64,000 bases of DNA from Lachnospiraceae bacterium (GCA_016284315.1 JAEEOO010000057.1:1-64000), one strand, 5' to 3'; counted from the first letter of the stretch, positions 8,521-16,277 are shown. Notes: a model not told the origin generated them from the sequence alone. Made by a program: numbers and translations.

Positions 8521-8552
8521 TTGACAATGCAACGCTGTTAGTGTAAACTAAC
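8521..8552 (+). promoter_or_regulatory. Promoter for map with overlapping palindrome
   Basis: TTGACA (8521-8526), a 17-bp spacer and TAAACT (8544-8549) make a good sigma-A promoter. A perfect inverted repeat GTTAGT-GTAA-ACTAAC (8537-8552) covers the -10 box, as an operator would. The regulator is not known. Confidence 0.6.
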
Positions 8553-8599
8553 GCATGGCGTTATTGAGAACCGTTATCATATAAGAGGTGTTTTAAAAC

Positions 8600-9472
8600 A
8601 TGATCAAAATAAGCAGAAACGATCCCTGCTGGTGTGGCAGCGGGAAGAAATACAAGCAGTGTCACGAAGCATTCGATGCGAAAATTAAAAAATACGCTCT
8701 TGCAGGAGCTTATGTTCCGGACCACGAGATAATAAAGACTCCCGAGCAGATCGAGAAGATCAAGGAAAGCTGCAAGATTAACATTCAGATCCTTGATACC
8801 CTTGATAAAGAAGTATGCGAGGGCATGGAGCTTTCTAAGATAGACGATATCGTAAACGAGATCACATACGGTGCAGGAGCGATCCCCGCTCCCCTTAATT
8901 ACGAGGGCTATCCCTACAGCGTATGCACTTCCGTAAACGAGCAGGTATGTCACGGATATCCTCATAAAGGAAAGTATTTAAAGGACGGGGATATAGTTAA
9001 CATTGACTGTTCAACCATCCTTGACGGATATTTCTCAGATTCTTCAAGAATGTACTGCATCGGAAATGTAAGTGAAGAAAAGAGAAGACTTGTAGAGGTT
9101 ACCAAGGAATCTGTTTATGCAGGACTTGAAAAGGTTCAGCCCTGGGGCTTTTTAGGAGATATGGGTCAGGCTGTTCATGACTACTGCTACGACAGAGGTT
9201 ACACAGTAGTACGTGAGATCGGCGGACACGGCGTGGGCCTTGAATTCCACGAAGATCCATGGGTTGGATACCATACCAAAGCCGGAACCGATATGCTCCT
9301 TGTTCCCGGAATGATCTTCACGATCGAACCGATGGTTAACATGGGTAAAGAAAAGATCAAGACCAACAAAGAAAACGGTTGGGAGGTTTCAACCGCTGAC
9401 GGAATGCCTTCCGCACAGTGGGAGATCATGGTGCTTGTTACTGAGGACGGACACGAAGTCCTTTGCTGGTAG
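8600..9472 (+). CDS. map: Type I methionyl aminopeptidase with N-terminal SEC-C motif
   Basis: Removes the initiator methionine from nascent proteins. The 290-aa protein has an N-terminal SEC-C zinc motif (NDPCWCGSGKKYKQCH, residues 7-22), a docking element also found on SecA and some MetAPs. The pita-bread catalytic domain shows all five metal ligands: NIDCS and FSDSS (two Asp), GHGVG (His), TIEPM (Glu) and QWEIMV (Glu). It is followed 47 bases on by a Fur-like regulator, probably in one transcript. The start at 8600 follows AAGAGGTG. Confidence 0.93.
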   Translation: MIKISRNDPCWCGSGKKYKQCHEAFDAKIKKYALAGAYVPDHEIIKTPEQIEKIKESCKINIQILDTLDKEVCEGMELSKIDDIVNEITYGAGAIPAPLNYEGYPYSVCTSVNEQVCHGYPHKGKYLKDGDIVNIDCSTILDGYFSDSSRMYCIGNVSEEKRRLVEVTKESVYAGLEKVQPWGFLGDMGQAVHDYCYDRGYTVVREIGGHGVGLEFHEDPWVGYHTKAGTDMLLVPGMIFTIEPMVNMGKEKIKTNKENGWEVSTADGMPSAQWEIMVLVTEDGHEVLCW

Positions 9473-9519
9473 TTATAGTTTTACCTTTGATTTTGCGTAA
9501 ACGATGAGAGGGAATTGAT

Positions 9520-9951
9520 ATGGCTAAGATGGTCACCAACATGCAGAAAGATATCATTGTTCAGAGGTTAAAGGAGAAAGGCTGCAGGATAACAAAGCAG
9601 CGTCTCATGCTTCTTGATGTCATCCTTGAGGAAGATTGCTCAAGCTGCAAGGAGATTTTTTACAAAGCCTCAAAGATAGATAAATCCATCGGAAGCGCAA
9701 CGGTTTATCGAATGATAAACACCCTTGAAGATATAGGGGCCATAAGCCGCAAAAATATGTACAGGATAGCTTGCGGAACGACTTCCTGTGAGGAAATGGC
9801 TTGTACCGTAAGTTATGATGACGGTACCTTCACAGAACTCTCCGGGGCTGACTGGAACAAGGTCATTCGAGAAGGCCTTGAAAAATGCGGTTATCTTAAA
9901 GGAAGAAAGGTATCCGGCGTGGATGCAAGAAGCTGTAACTGCGCATCATAA
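9520..9951 (+). CDS. Fur-family regulator lacking histidines
   Basis: A 143-aa protein with the Fur winged-helix N-terminus: RITKQRLMLLDVILEE, then SIGSATVYRMINTLEDIG containing the recognition helix. The sensory half departs from Fur, Zur and PerR. The whole protein has no histidine, so neither the HxH regulatory site nor the usual H-rich turn can form. Instead it has nine cysteines, including CSSC near residues 46-49, CGTTSCEEMAC near 86-96 and CNC at the end. It could be a cysteine-only metal or redox sensor or a DNA-binding protein without a metal sensor. It lies directly after map and is closed by a terminator. Confidence 0.8.
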   Translation: MAKMVTNMQKDIIVQRLKEKGCRITKQRLMLLDVILEEDCSSCKEIFYKASKIDKSIGSATVYRMINTLEDIGAISRKNMYRIACGTTSCEEMACTVSYDDGTFTELSGADWNKVIREGLEKCGYLKGRKVSGVDARSCNCAS

Positions 9952-9962
9952 AGAAATGATTT

Positions 9963-9991
9963 AAAGCGGGCATTTAAAGCCCGCTTTTTTT
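9963..9991 (+). terminator. Intrinsic terminator after the Fur-like gene
   Basis: A 9-bp perfect stem (9963-9971 with 9979-9987), 7-base loop and T-tract. Confidence 0.92.
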
Positions 9992-10089
9992 GTATGACTA
10001 AATCTAAAAAAATTATAAACAATCTATTAAGTTTTTTTGAATTCATCATTGTTATATAAGTGTAAAAAGAGTAAAATAATAAATGGAAA

Positions 10090-10118
10090 TGCAGAAAAAG
10101 CTTTAATATTTTTCTGCA
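10090..10118 (+). other. Leader hairpin upstream of the 10148 membrane protein gene
   Basis: A perfect 10-bp inverted repeat TGCAGAAAAA / TTTTTCTGCA (10090-10099, 10109-10118) with a 9-base AT-rich loop, 30 bases before the start codon and upstream of the AGGAGG. No long T-tract follows. It may stabilise the leader or be an operator. Confidence 0.5.
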
Positions 10119-10147
10119 AGTATCATAAAAAATATAGGAGGAAATTT

Positions 10148-11260
10148 ATGATTTTTCAGATCACAAATTTATGGCAGATCCTTGGCTGGTGTCTTGTATT
10201 TGCCGGACTTATCCTGATGAACGAGATCGGAAGACGCACTAAAGTCGGCGGAATCATTATCTTCGTGATCATTCCCGCGATCCTTACAGTTTACTTTATC
10301 CTCGCTCATTTTAACCTCTTCGGAGGACCCAACAACCCTACCGTGGCTTACATGGATGGTTGGTTCCATTACTTCAAGCTTTATGCTGCAGACATCGGAT
10401 GCGTAGGCTTCATGATGATCAAGTATAAATGGGGTATTGGAAAGCAGCAGTGGTTCAAATGGTGGCCTTGGTTCATCGTTGCCGCAAACATCATGATCGC
10501 TAACGTTTCCGATATGGAATCAGCTCTTGCTGCATTCAATATCAGCGGAAACCTTAAGGGTGCATGGTGGTGTTCAAACGAAGGTGTATTCATCTACGGC
10601 GGATGGTGGAACGTAGTCAACGCTATCGCGGGACTTATCAACATCTTCTGCATGACCGGATGCATTCACCTTTATTCTTCAAGCGACAAGAACAAGTCAG
10701 ATATGCTTTGGCCTGACATGACCATCTGGTTCATCGTTGCTTACGATATTTGGAACTTTGAGTATACTTACCTCAACCTTCCTACTCACACCTGGTATTG
10801 CGGTGTTGCACTTCTTCTTGCTCCTACATTTGCTAATGCACTTTGGAACAAGGGTGCATGGATCCAGAACCGTGCAAATACCCTTGCAATCTGGTGCATG
10901 TGGGCACAGGTTGTTCCTCTCTTCCAGCTTGACGGAATCTTTGCAGCAGTTCTTCCCCGCGTATACGGTGGAGCAGTAGCAAACGGTGTCAGCACCATGG
11001 ATCTTTATGCTAAGGCTATCGAGATCTACAACCAGAACCAGGGTAAGACAGCTGCAGCAGGTGAGGCTATTGCCAAGATGGGTATAACAGCAGATCCTTC
11101 AATGCAGGGATTTGTAGCAATGCTTGCTCTTGGAGCTAACGTTCTTTGCATCGCTGTTATCATCAGAAATGCTATCAAACTCGGCCACAATCCTTATTCA
11201 CACGAAGTATTCGTTGGTACAAAGGATTACAACGAGGCACTTGCAAGAGCAGAGAAGTAA
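10148..11260 (+). CDS. Polytopic membrane protein of unknown function (DUF5692-like)
   Basis: A 370-aa integral membrane protein. The start at 10148 is fixed by TAGGAGG 6-12 bases before it; the frame is open further upstream but with no site. Hydrophobic segments occur near residues 10-28, 33-55, 72-92, 105-125, 150-175, 190-215, 230-250 and 330-350. It is strikingly rich in Trp (FKWWPWFIV, GAWWCSNEG, YGGWWN, WCMWAQ). I think it belongs to the uncharacterised DUF5692 family, from memory. A long leader with a hairpin and a strong ribosome site suggest good expression. No function is proposed. Confidence 0.7.
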   Translation: MIFQITNLWQILGWCLVFAGLILMNEIGRRTKVGGIIIFVIIPAILTVYFILAHFNLFGGPNNPTVAYMDGWFHYFKLYAADIGCVGFMMIKYKWGIGKQQWFKWWPWFIVAANIMIANVSDMESALAAFNISGNLKGAWWCSNEGVFIYGGWWNVVNAIAGLINIFCMTGCIHLYSSSDKNKSDMLWPDMTIWFIVAYDIWNFEYTYLNLPTHTWYCGVALLLAPTFANALWNKGAWIQNRANTLAIWCMWAQVVPLFQLDGIFAAVLPRVYGGAVANGVSTMDLYAKAIEIYNQNQGKTAAAGEAIAKMGITADPSMQGFVAMLALGANVLCIAVIIRNAIKLGHNPYSHEVFVGTKDYNEALARAEK

Positions 11261-11283
11261 TTCTCTTCTACGATTAAATAATT

Positions 11284-11319
11284 ATCGGGAAGTCCGTTTG
11301 GGCTTCCCGATTTTTTTTC
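11284..11319 (+). terminator. Intrinsic terminator after the 10148 gene
   Basis: ATCGGGAAG (11284-11292) pairs with CTTCCCGAT (11303-11311), followed by eight T. Confidence 0.93.
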
Positions 11320-11377
11320 GGGGACGCACCCTGTTACGTTTTTGAAAAATGTGGCAGGCGGGCGCCCCCACTTTGCT

Positions 11378-11427
11378 TTTGACGCATTTGCATAGTATTT
11401 TGAGTTTGACGCATTTGCATAGTATTT
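11378..11427. repeat. Two direct copies of a 23-bp repeat
   Basis: The segment beginning TTTGACGCATTTGCATAG occurs at 11378-11400 and again, identically, at 11405-11427 (27-bp period), immediately before the 53-bp array. Confidence 0.85.
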
Positions 11428-11435
11428 ATAGTGAG

Positions 11436-11760
11436 TCATCATTTTTTATTGTTGCTTAAAGAAATGAGGTAGGTTAATTCAGAGAAATACATCATTTTTT
11501 CTATCTTCATATAGAAATGATGTAGCATAGAAGATAGCGGAACATCATTATTGAAAGAATTCCTTAAATATGATGTTCATCCACGTGAAGGAGAACCTCA
11601 TTTTCATTAAAAATGGTATTCTATGATGTAATTAGTATCCAAGGCCTACCTCATTTTCGCTAAAGACGGTTATAAGTGATGTAATTAGTATCCAAGGACT
11701 ACCTCAATCTCATTAAAGAAAGAGGTAAATGATGTATTTGCGGTGTATAGATTACATCAT
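11436..11760. repeat. 53-bp-period array of opposed heptamer half-sites (array 1)
   Basis: Left half-sites of the form ACMTCAT start at 11436, 11489, 11542, 11595, 11648, 11701 and 11754, exactly 53 bp apart. Right half-sites ATGAKGT end at 11470, 11523, 11576, 11629, 11682 and 11735. Each unit is 35 bp and each linker 18 bp. Interiors share only a T-rich start and a central AAA. Two linkers (11630-11647 and 11683-11700) are identical at 17 of 18 positions, a sign of recent duplication. No coding potential. The array ends at an A-rich tract beside tRNA-Pro(AGG). It resembles the array at 37661 and lies in the same orientation. Confidence 0.9.
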
Positions 11761-11809
11761 AAAAAAAACAAAGCAAAAAAACACAAAGCAAAAAAACACA
11801 AAACAAAAA
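11761..11809. repeat. A-rich short tandem repeat
   Basis: About three copies of a 15-base unit of the form ACAAAGCAAAAAAAC lie between array 1 and the tRNA-Pro terminator. Low complexity; no gene. Confidence 0.7.
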
Positions 11810-11843
11810 ACACTGTAAATCTTTCGACTTACAGTGTTTTTTT
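11804..11843 (-). terminator. Terminator downstream of tRNA-Pro(AGG), bidirectional
   Basis: ACACTGTAA (11810-11818) pairs with TTACAGTGT (11829-11837), with A-tract on one side and T-tract on the other, so it works on both strands; for the tRNA it is read on the minus strand. Confidence 0.88.
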
Positions 11844-11850
11844 ATAAGTG

Positions 11851-11925
11851 TCGGAGTGGCGGGATTCGAACTCGCGACCTCCGCCTCCCTAAGACGGCGC
11901 TCTAACCAAGCTGAGCCACACCCCG
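11851..11925 (-). tRNA. tRNA-Pro (anticodon AGG)
   Basis: Full cloverleaf on the minus strand: acceptor CGGGGTG/CACTCCG, D-arm GCTC/GAGC, anticodon stem CCGTC/GGCGG with loop TTAGGGA giving AGG, T-loop TTCGAAT and discriminator A. One A-C mismatch lies in the T-stem. CCA is not encoded. A34 would be read as inosine or unmodified A. A second proline tRNA (TGG) is at 48104. Confidence 0.93.
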
Positions 11926-11939
11926 AAACAACAATAGAG

Positions 11940-11968
11940 ATATTACCATACCGTTCAAATTAATGCAA
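11940..11968 (-). promoter_or_regulatory. Promoter for tRNA-Pro(AGG)
   Basis: On the minus strand TTGCAT (complement of 11963-11968), 17-bp spacer and TAATAT (complement of 11940-11945), 14 bases ahead of the mature tRNA. Confidence 0.55.
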
Positions 11969-12088
11969 GGACTTTTTTAAAAAAATTATCATCTTTTTCA
12001 TCTTTGGTATTTTTGACGGGTTTTATGGCTATTTTAACATATTAGTGGTAAACTTATACTAATTATTTTTTAACGACGAGGTATAAAA

Positions 12089-13381
12089 ATGTCTGAACTT
12101 ATTAATTACCTTAAAGAAGCCAAGAGCCCCTATCACGCAGTTAAATATGCTGAGAAAAGACTTAAGGCATGTGGTTTTAAGAAACTGGATTTTAAAAAGG
12201 AATTTAAGCTTAAAGAAGGAGAGAAGTATTTTGTTTCCCCTTATCCCACTTCTCTTTTTGCTTTTAAGATAGGAGAAAAGGCTACCGGTACAGGTATCCA
12301 TATTGCATGTGCTCATACCGACTCACCTACCTTCAGGATCAAGCCTGCTCCCGAGATGAATGTTACCGCAGGAGTTTATAAGGTTAATGTTGAGCCCTAT
12401 GGCGGAATGCTTAAGAAGACCTGGTTCGACAGACCTCTTGCTGTAGCCGGAGAAGTTATGGTTAGATCTGCCAACCCCTATGAGCCCGAGAAGAAGCTTT
12501 TTGACAGTGAGAGCCCCTGGTTCATCATTCCTTCTCTTGCACCCCATATGGACAGGGAAATCGAAGAGAAGAAGCTTGATGCCCAGAAAGAGCTTATGCC
12601 CATCTTTGCCATAGATGAAAAAGAAGAGGGATATGAAAAGTCCTTTATCAAGGCTGTGGCTGATAAGCTTAAAGTAAAGGCAGAGGATATCCTTTCCTTC
12701 GACCTTACCTTCTATATTTATGAGGAGCCTGCTCTTTGCGGCGTTAACGGCGATCTTCTTCTTGCTGCAAGGATTGACAACATTGCATCCTGCGCGGCCC
12801 TCTGTGAGGCTATTACCGATGAAAAGAAGGGCAAGAGCAAGAGTAAGGATACAAACGATATTTCTCTTATTGCTCTCTATGATAATGAGGAGATCGGAAG
12901 CCGTACAAAGCAGGGCGCCGATTCATATATCTTAAATATGATCATCGACAAGATCTTTGATTCTTCTCTTTATAAAGGAAAGTCAAAGTCCGGAGCCATT
13001 GCTCAGAGCAAAATGCTTTCTGTTGACGGAGCCCATGCGGTTCATCCCAATTATCCCGAAAAGGCTGACGTTACCACCCAGTCTCTTCTCGGAAAGGGCG
13101 TAGTGTTCAAGACCAGCGCCAGCCAGAGATATGTTACCGATCCCGAGATGAGTGCGGTTCTTGTTGGCGTTTGTGACAAGAATAAGATCCCTTATCAGTT
13201 CCAGGCAAATCGTTCCGGAGCACCCGGAGGACAGACCCTCGGACCCATCGTATCTTCTTATTTACCTATTCCAGCAGCCGATCTTGGCGTTGCTATGCTT
13301 GGAATGCATTCCGCAAAGGAGACCATGTGCATGAAGGATTATGATGCACTTCTGAATCTTTCAAAAGTATGGCTTGGTTAA
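12089..13381 (+). CDS. M18 family aminopeptidase (aspartyl aminopeptidase type)
   Basis: A 430-aa cytosolic di-zinc aminopeptidase that trims acidic or other N-terminal residues from peptides. Metal and catalytic motifs are present in order: CAHTDSPTFRIKP near residues 74-86 (His, Asp), LAARIDNIASC near 233 (bridging Asp), YDNEEIGSRTKQGA near 268 (catalytic and metal Glu) and MLGMHSAKETM near 402-412 (His). A dimerisation insert (residues 100-210) is of normal size. It begins after GACGAGGT and stands as its own unit, followed by a small membrane protein. Confidence 0.93.
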   Translation: MSELINYLKEAKSPYHAVKYAEKRLKACGFKKLDFKKEFKLKEGEKYFVSPYPTSLFAFKIGEKATGTGIHIACAHTDSPTFRIKPAPEMNVTAGVYKVNVEPYGGMLKKTWFDRPLAVAGEVMVRSANPYEPEKKLFDSESPWFIIPSLAPHMDREIEEKKLDAQKELMPIFAIDEKEEGYEKSFIKAVADKLKVKAEDILSFDLTFYIYEEPALCGVNGDLLLAARIDNIASCAALCEAITDEKKGKSKSKDTNDISLIALYDNEEIGSRTKQGADSYILNMIIDKIFDSSLYKGKSKSGAIAQSKMLSVDGAHAVHPNYPEKADVTTQSLLGKGVVFKTSASQRYVTDPEMSAVLVGVCDKNKIPYQFQANRSGAPGGQTLGPIVSSYLPIPAADLGVAMLGMHSAKETMCMKDYDALLNLSKVWLG

Positions 13382-13458
13382 GGGCAATTTATTTCCCTTG
13401 AAATTTTGTATACTCCTCTTGTAAAGAAAACATGCTTTTCTGCAGGAGGAGTTTTATT

Positions 13459-13827
13459 ATGAAGATCAGAAATATCATTTACAGCGCAGCAGCTATTGTT
13501 TTTGCCATCGGACTTATCATCGGATTTACCCTTTCCGTACACGGAACAAGCAACATAGCAGAGAGCCAGAGAAACGAATACTTAAAGGCTCGCGGAGAAG
13601 AGTACAAGGAGATCATCAGAGACTATCTTGATGAAGAGGGATATAACAATGCAGGTCTGATGCTCACATATGTTACCGAGTCCGACGGAAGCAGAACCTA
13701 TTTTGTTTCCGTTCATCACAAGAGACTTGATGCATTGACCGAGGCTGAGGCAGATGAATTTAAAAAGGATATTGCTTCCCTTTCTTTCGGAGACAATGAA
13801 TGTTTCTTTGAAGTAACCATAAAATAA
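13459..13827 (+). CDS. Small single-pass membrane protein, 122 aa
   Basis: Not recognised. The start at 13459 is set by GCAGGAGG just upstream. Residues 5-28 (NIIYSAAAIVFAIGLIIGFTL) form one membrane anchor or uncleaved signal; the rest is a charged, predicted extracellular domain of about 95 residues ending in FFEVTIK. It has no cysteines suited to disulfides and no known motif. Confidence 0.7.
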   Translation: MKIRNIIYSAAAIVFAIGLIIGFTLSVHGTSNIAESQRNEYLKARGEEYKEIIRDYLDEEGYNNAGLMLTYVTESDGSRTYFVSVHHKRLDALTEAEADEFKKDIASLSFGDNECFFEVTIK

Positions 13828-13870
13828 CCGTTTATGAATAGGAACGGACCACTGAATTTATAATAATTTT

Positions 13871-13900
13871 ATGACAGACAAGGGCCAAAAGAGTTATAAT
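13871..13900 (+). promoter_or_regulatory. Promoter for the DUF1653/PH/folC group
   Basis: ATGACA (13871-13876), 18-bp spacer, TATAAT (13895-13900). A small GGGC/GCCC hairpin follows in the leader before the AAAGGAGAG ribosome site. Confidence 0.6.
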
Positions 13901-13952
13901 ATATGTTGCGGGCGAAAGAAAGCCCACACTTTAACTCAAAGGAGAGAAACAT

Positions 13953-14411
13953 ATGAATATACCCAAACCCCAGGAAGTGTACAGGCATTTTAAAGGGAAT
14001 CTTTATCGTGTCCTGGCCGTCGCCAAGCATTCCGAAACCGGAGAAAGGCTTGTGGTATATCAGTCCCTCGAAAATGAAAGTGATGTATATGCAAGACCTC
14101 TTGAAATGTTCGTGAGCGCAGTGGACAAGGAAAAGTATCCCGATGCAACCCAGCTTATGAGATTTGAACTTGCAGGGGAAGATGAAATGGAAGATCCTGA
14201 TATCGACGAGTTCATGAGATGCGAGACATATACAGAAAAGCTTTCTTGCCTTGTTAACATGAAGAACAGGCTTACATCCGAGAAGCTTTCTCTTCTTGCA
14301 TGCACCTGTGACATCGTTCTCCCCAAGGGAGATATGATAGAGAAGTATGAGGGACTTAAGAGTTCTCTTGCTTTAAGAAGTAAATATGAGGGAACAAGAC
14401 TTCGTCAGTAG
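13953..14411 (+). CDS. DUF1653 domain protein
   Basis: A 152-aa protein whose first 65 residues match the DUF1653 beta-barrel: YRHFKGNLYRVLAVAKHSE, then VVYQSL and YARPLEMF. The remainder (about 70-152) is a charged helical extension beyond the usual short DUF1653 protein. Function unknown in the family. It overlaps no gene, but its 3' end is close to the PH-domain gene (14425), suggesting translational coupling. Confidence 0.85.
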   Translation: MNIPKPQEVYRHFKGNLYRVLAVAKHSETGERLVVYQSLENESDVYARPLEMFVSAVDKEKYPDATQLMRFELAGEDEMEDPDIDEFMRCETYTEKLSCLVNMKNRLTSEKLSLLACTCDIVLPKGDMIEKYEGLKSSLALRSKYEGTRLRQ

Positions 14412-14424
14412 GGAGGAAACAGAT

Positions 14425-14799
14425 ATGGAATATCATGAGAGAAAACGTTGGCTCTTTTTGGGACTACCTTTTACATTTACCAAGTATCACATCCGTGAGG
14501 ATATGATCACAATAAATACCGGTTTCTTAAAGACAACCGAAGATGACTGCTACATGTACAAGGTTCAGGATGTTAAGCTTACCAGGACTCTTGCAGAGAA
14601 AATGGTTGGCGTTGGAACCATCACCTGTTATACCGGTGATTCCACCGATCCTCAGCTTGTGATAAAGCATATCAAGAAGTCTAAGGATGTTAAGGAATTC
14701 ATCCTTCATGCTTCGGAGGAAGCAAGACTTAAGAGAAGAACCGTGAACATGCTCGACATTGGAAGCGGTGATATGTCCGATCTGGACAATTTAAACTAA
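14425..14799 (+). CDS. Bacterial PH-domain protein (YdbS/DUF304-like)
   Basis: A 124-aa protein. The start at 14425 follows GGGAGG. Residues 10-95 fit a bacterial PH domain: LPFTFTKYHIREDMITINTGFL, then MYKVQDVKLTRTLAEKMVGVGTI, the usual strand pattern with the IQDI-like segment. The common adjacent membrane helices of YdbS are absent, so it is probably soluble. It lies between the DUF1653 gene and folC in one direction. Confidence 0.8.
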   Translation: MEYHERKRWLFLGLPFTFTKYHIREDMITINTGFLKTTEDDCYMYKVQDVKLTRTLAEKMVGVGTITCYTGDSTDPQLVIKHIKKSKDVKEFILHASEEARLKRRTVNMLDIGSGDMSDLDNLN

Positions 14800-14825
14800 G
14801 TAAAATATGAAAGTGGGATAAGGAA

Positions 14826-16112
14826 ATGTCCTCCGCCGAATGTGATGCAGCAATAGAATATATAACAACCCTTAAAGGCGGAAGTATTAATCCGGGGCTT
14901 GAGAGGATAGCAGATCTTCTTGAGACAATGGGAAATCCTGAAAAGGACCTTAGATTTATCCATTTGGCCGGTACAAACGGCAAGGGATCTACGCTGGCAT
15001 TTCTTTATTCTGTTTTAACCGAAGCCGGATACCGTGTGGGAAGATATACTTCTCCCGCCGTATTTAACTATCGTGAGAGATTCACGGTGGGAAAAAGGAT
15101 GATATCCGAAAAGGATTTTGTTAAGGGAACAGAGATTGTCAGAGCGGCAGCTGAAGAGATGGCAGAGAAAGGAAAAGATACTCCTTCTGCATTCGAGGCT
15201 GAGACGGCTCTGGCATTTTGGTATTTTAAGGAGAAGGCTTGTGACATAGTCCTTCTTGAGACCGGAATGGGCGGAAGACTGGATGCCACCAATGTTATCC
15301 CGGCACCCATGGCTGCCGTGATCGCCTCCGTAAGCTATGATCACATGAACTTTTTGGGGGATACCCTTGAAAAAATAGCAGGTGAAAAAGCCGGAATCAT
15401 TAAGCCCGGAAGCGCGGTTGTAAGTGCGAAGCAACACGAGGAAGCAGGGTCAGTCATAAAAAAGGCCGCAGAGCAGGCAAAGACGGAATATTACGAAGTT
15501 GATGAAGGCGCCATAAAGGACCGTAAGGTGGCTAAAGGGGCTCTGTATCAGCTCTTTGATTATAAAGACTATAAAAAGATCAAGATCGGTCTTGTGGGCA
15601 AATATCAGTTGAAGAACGCAGCTCTTGCCATAGAGGCGGCGCAGGCCCTCAGAGACAAAGGACTTAAGATCACAGACAGCGCCCTTTTAAAGGGGCTTGA
15701 AAACGCAGTATGGCCCGGAAGATTCCAGAAGGTTTCCGATAAGCCCTGCGTCATCGTGGACGGTGCTCACAACGAGGAAGCCGCTGAGAGACTGGCAGAG
15801 TCCATAGATTATTATTTTACAAATCGAAACATCGTATATATAATGGGTATGCTGAAAGATAAAGAATACGAGAAAGTCAGCAGGATCACCGCAGAAAAAG
15901 CAAATTGCATCTTCACGGTGACAACCCCAAATAATCCCAGAGCCCTAAACGCCATAGAATTGGCGGAGACGGTTAGGCATTTCAACAAAAATGTCACCGC
16001 TGCAGATTCTATAGATGAAGCCTTTGAAATGGCGAAAATGGTAGCGGGCACCGGGGGAGTAGTTATAGTATTTGGATCACTTTCATTCCTGCGATACCTG
16101 GTCAAAAAATAA
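14826..16112 (+). CDS. folC: Folylpolyglutamate synthase / dihydrofolate synthase
   Basis: ATP-dependent ligase that adds glutamate to dihydropteroate and to folates; 428 aa. The P-loop GTNGKGST lies at about residues 49-56, the Mur-ligase-like LLETGMGGRLDATN near 145-158, SYDHM near 172, and the C-terminal domain begins near 300 with VDGAHNEEA. It opens the folate gene block of the window and is separated from folE by a long hairpin element. Start ATG 14826 after ATAAGGAA. Confidence 0.95.
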   Translation: MSSAECDAAIEYITTLKGGSINPGLERIADLLETMGNPEKDLRFIHLAGTNGKGSTLAFLYSVLTEAGYRVGRYTSPAVFNYRERFTVGKRMISEKDFVKGTEIVRAAAEEMAEKGKDTPSAFEAETALAFWYFKEKACDIVLLETGMGGRLDATNVIPAPMAAVIASVSYDHMNFLGDTLEKIAGEKAGIIKPGSAVVSAKQHEEAGSVIKKAAEQAKTEYYEVDEGAIKDRKVAKGALYQLFDYKDYKKIKIGLVGKYQLKNAALAIEAAQALRDKGLKITDSALLKGLENAVWPGRFQKVSDKPCVIVDGAHNEEAAERLAESIDYYFTNRNIVYIMGMLKDKEYEKVSRITAEKANCIFTVTTPNNPRALNAIELAETVRHFNKNVTAADSIDEAFEMAKMVAGTGGVVIVFGSLSFLRYLVKK

Positions 16113-16120
16113 CTCGCACA

Positions 16121-16215
16121 AATGCTTGCCTGCTTAACCTGATAGCACGACCTCAAAATCCTCAGCGTAGCCCGCTACGCTTACGTTTTTGCGGTCATAC
16201 TCTCAGGCAAGCATT
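16121..16215. repeat. Long imperfect palindrome between folC and folE
   Basis: A perfect 12-bp outer stem (16121-16132 with 16204-16215) encloses a GACC/GGTC pairing and a terminal hairpin AGCGTAG-CCCG-CTACGCT (16164-16181). There is no T-tract. It looks like a REP/MITE-style hairpin insertion rather than a terminator. Confidence 0.8.
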
Positions 16216-16277
16216 CTTCGCATTAGTGGAGTATTTTTCGACAGCTATCTTGGGCAGAATAATGGAGCTTGCAGAAA

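Noticed and set aside
11436..11760. CRISPR array
   Set aside because: The repeat-like parts share only 7-base ends, linkers are 18 bp and partly duplicated, and there are no cas genes. CRISPR repeats would be nearly identical over their full length.
16113..16277. Tetrahydrofolate riboswitch before folE
   Set aside because: I could not see the conserved core of either THF class; the region is dominated by one long palindrome with its arms perfectly paired.
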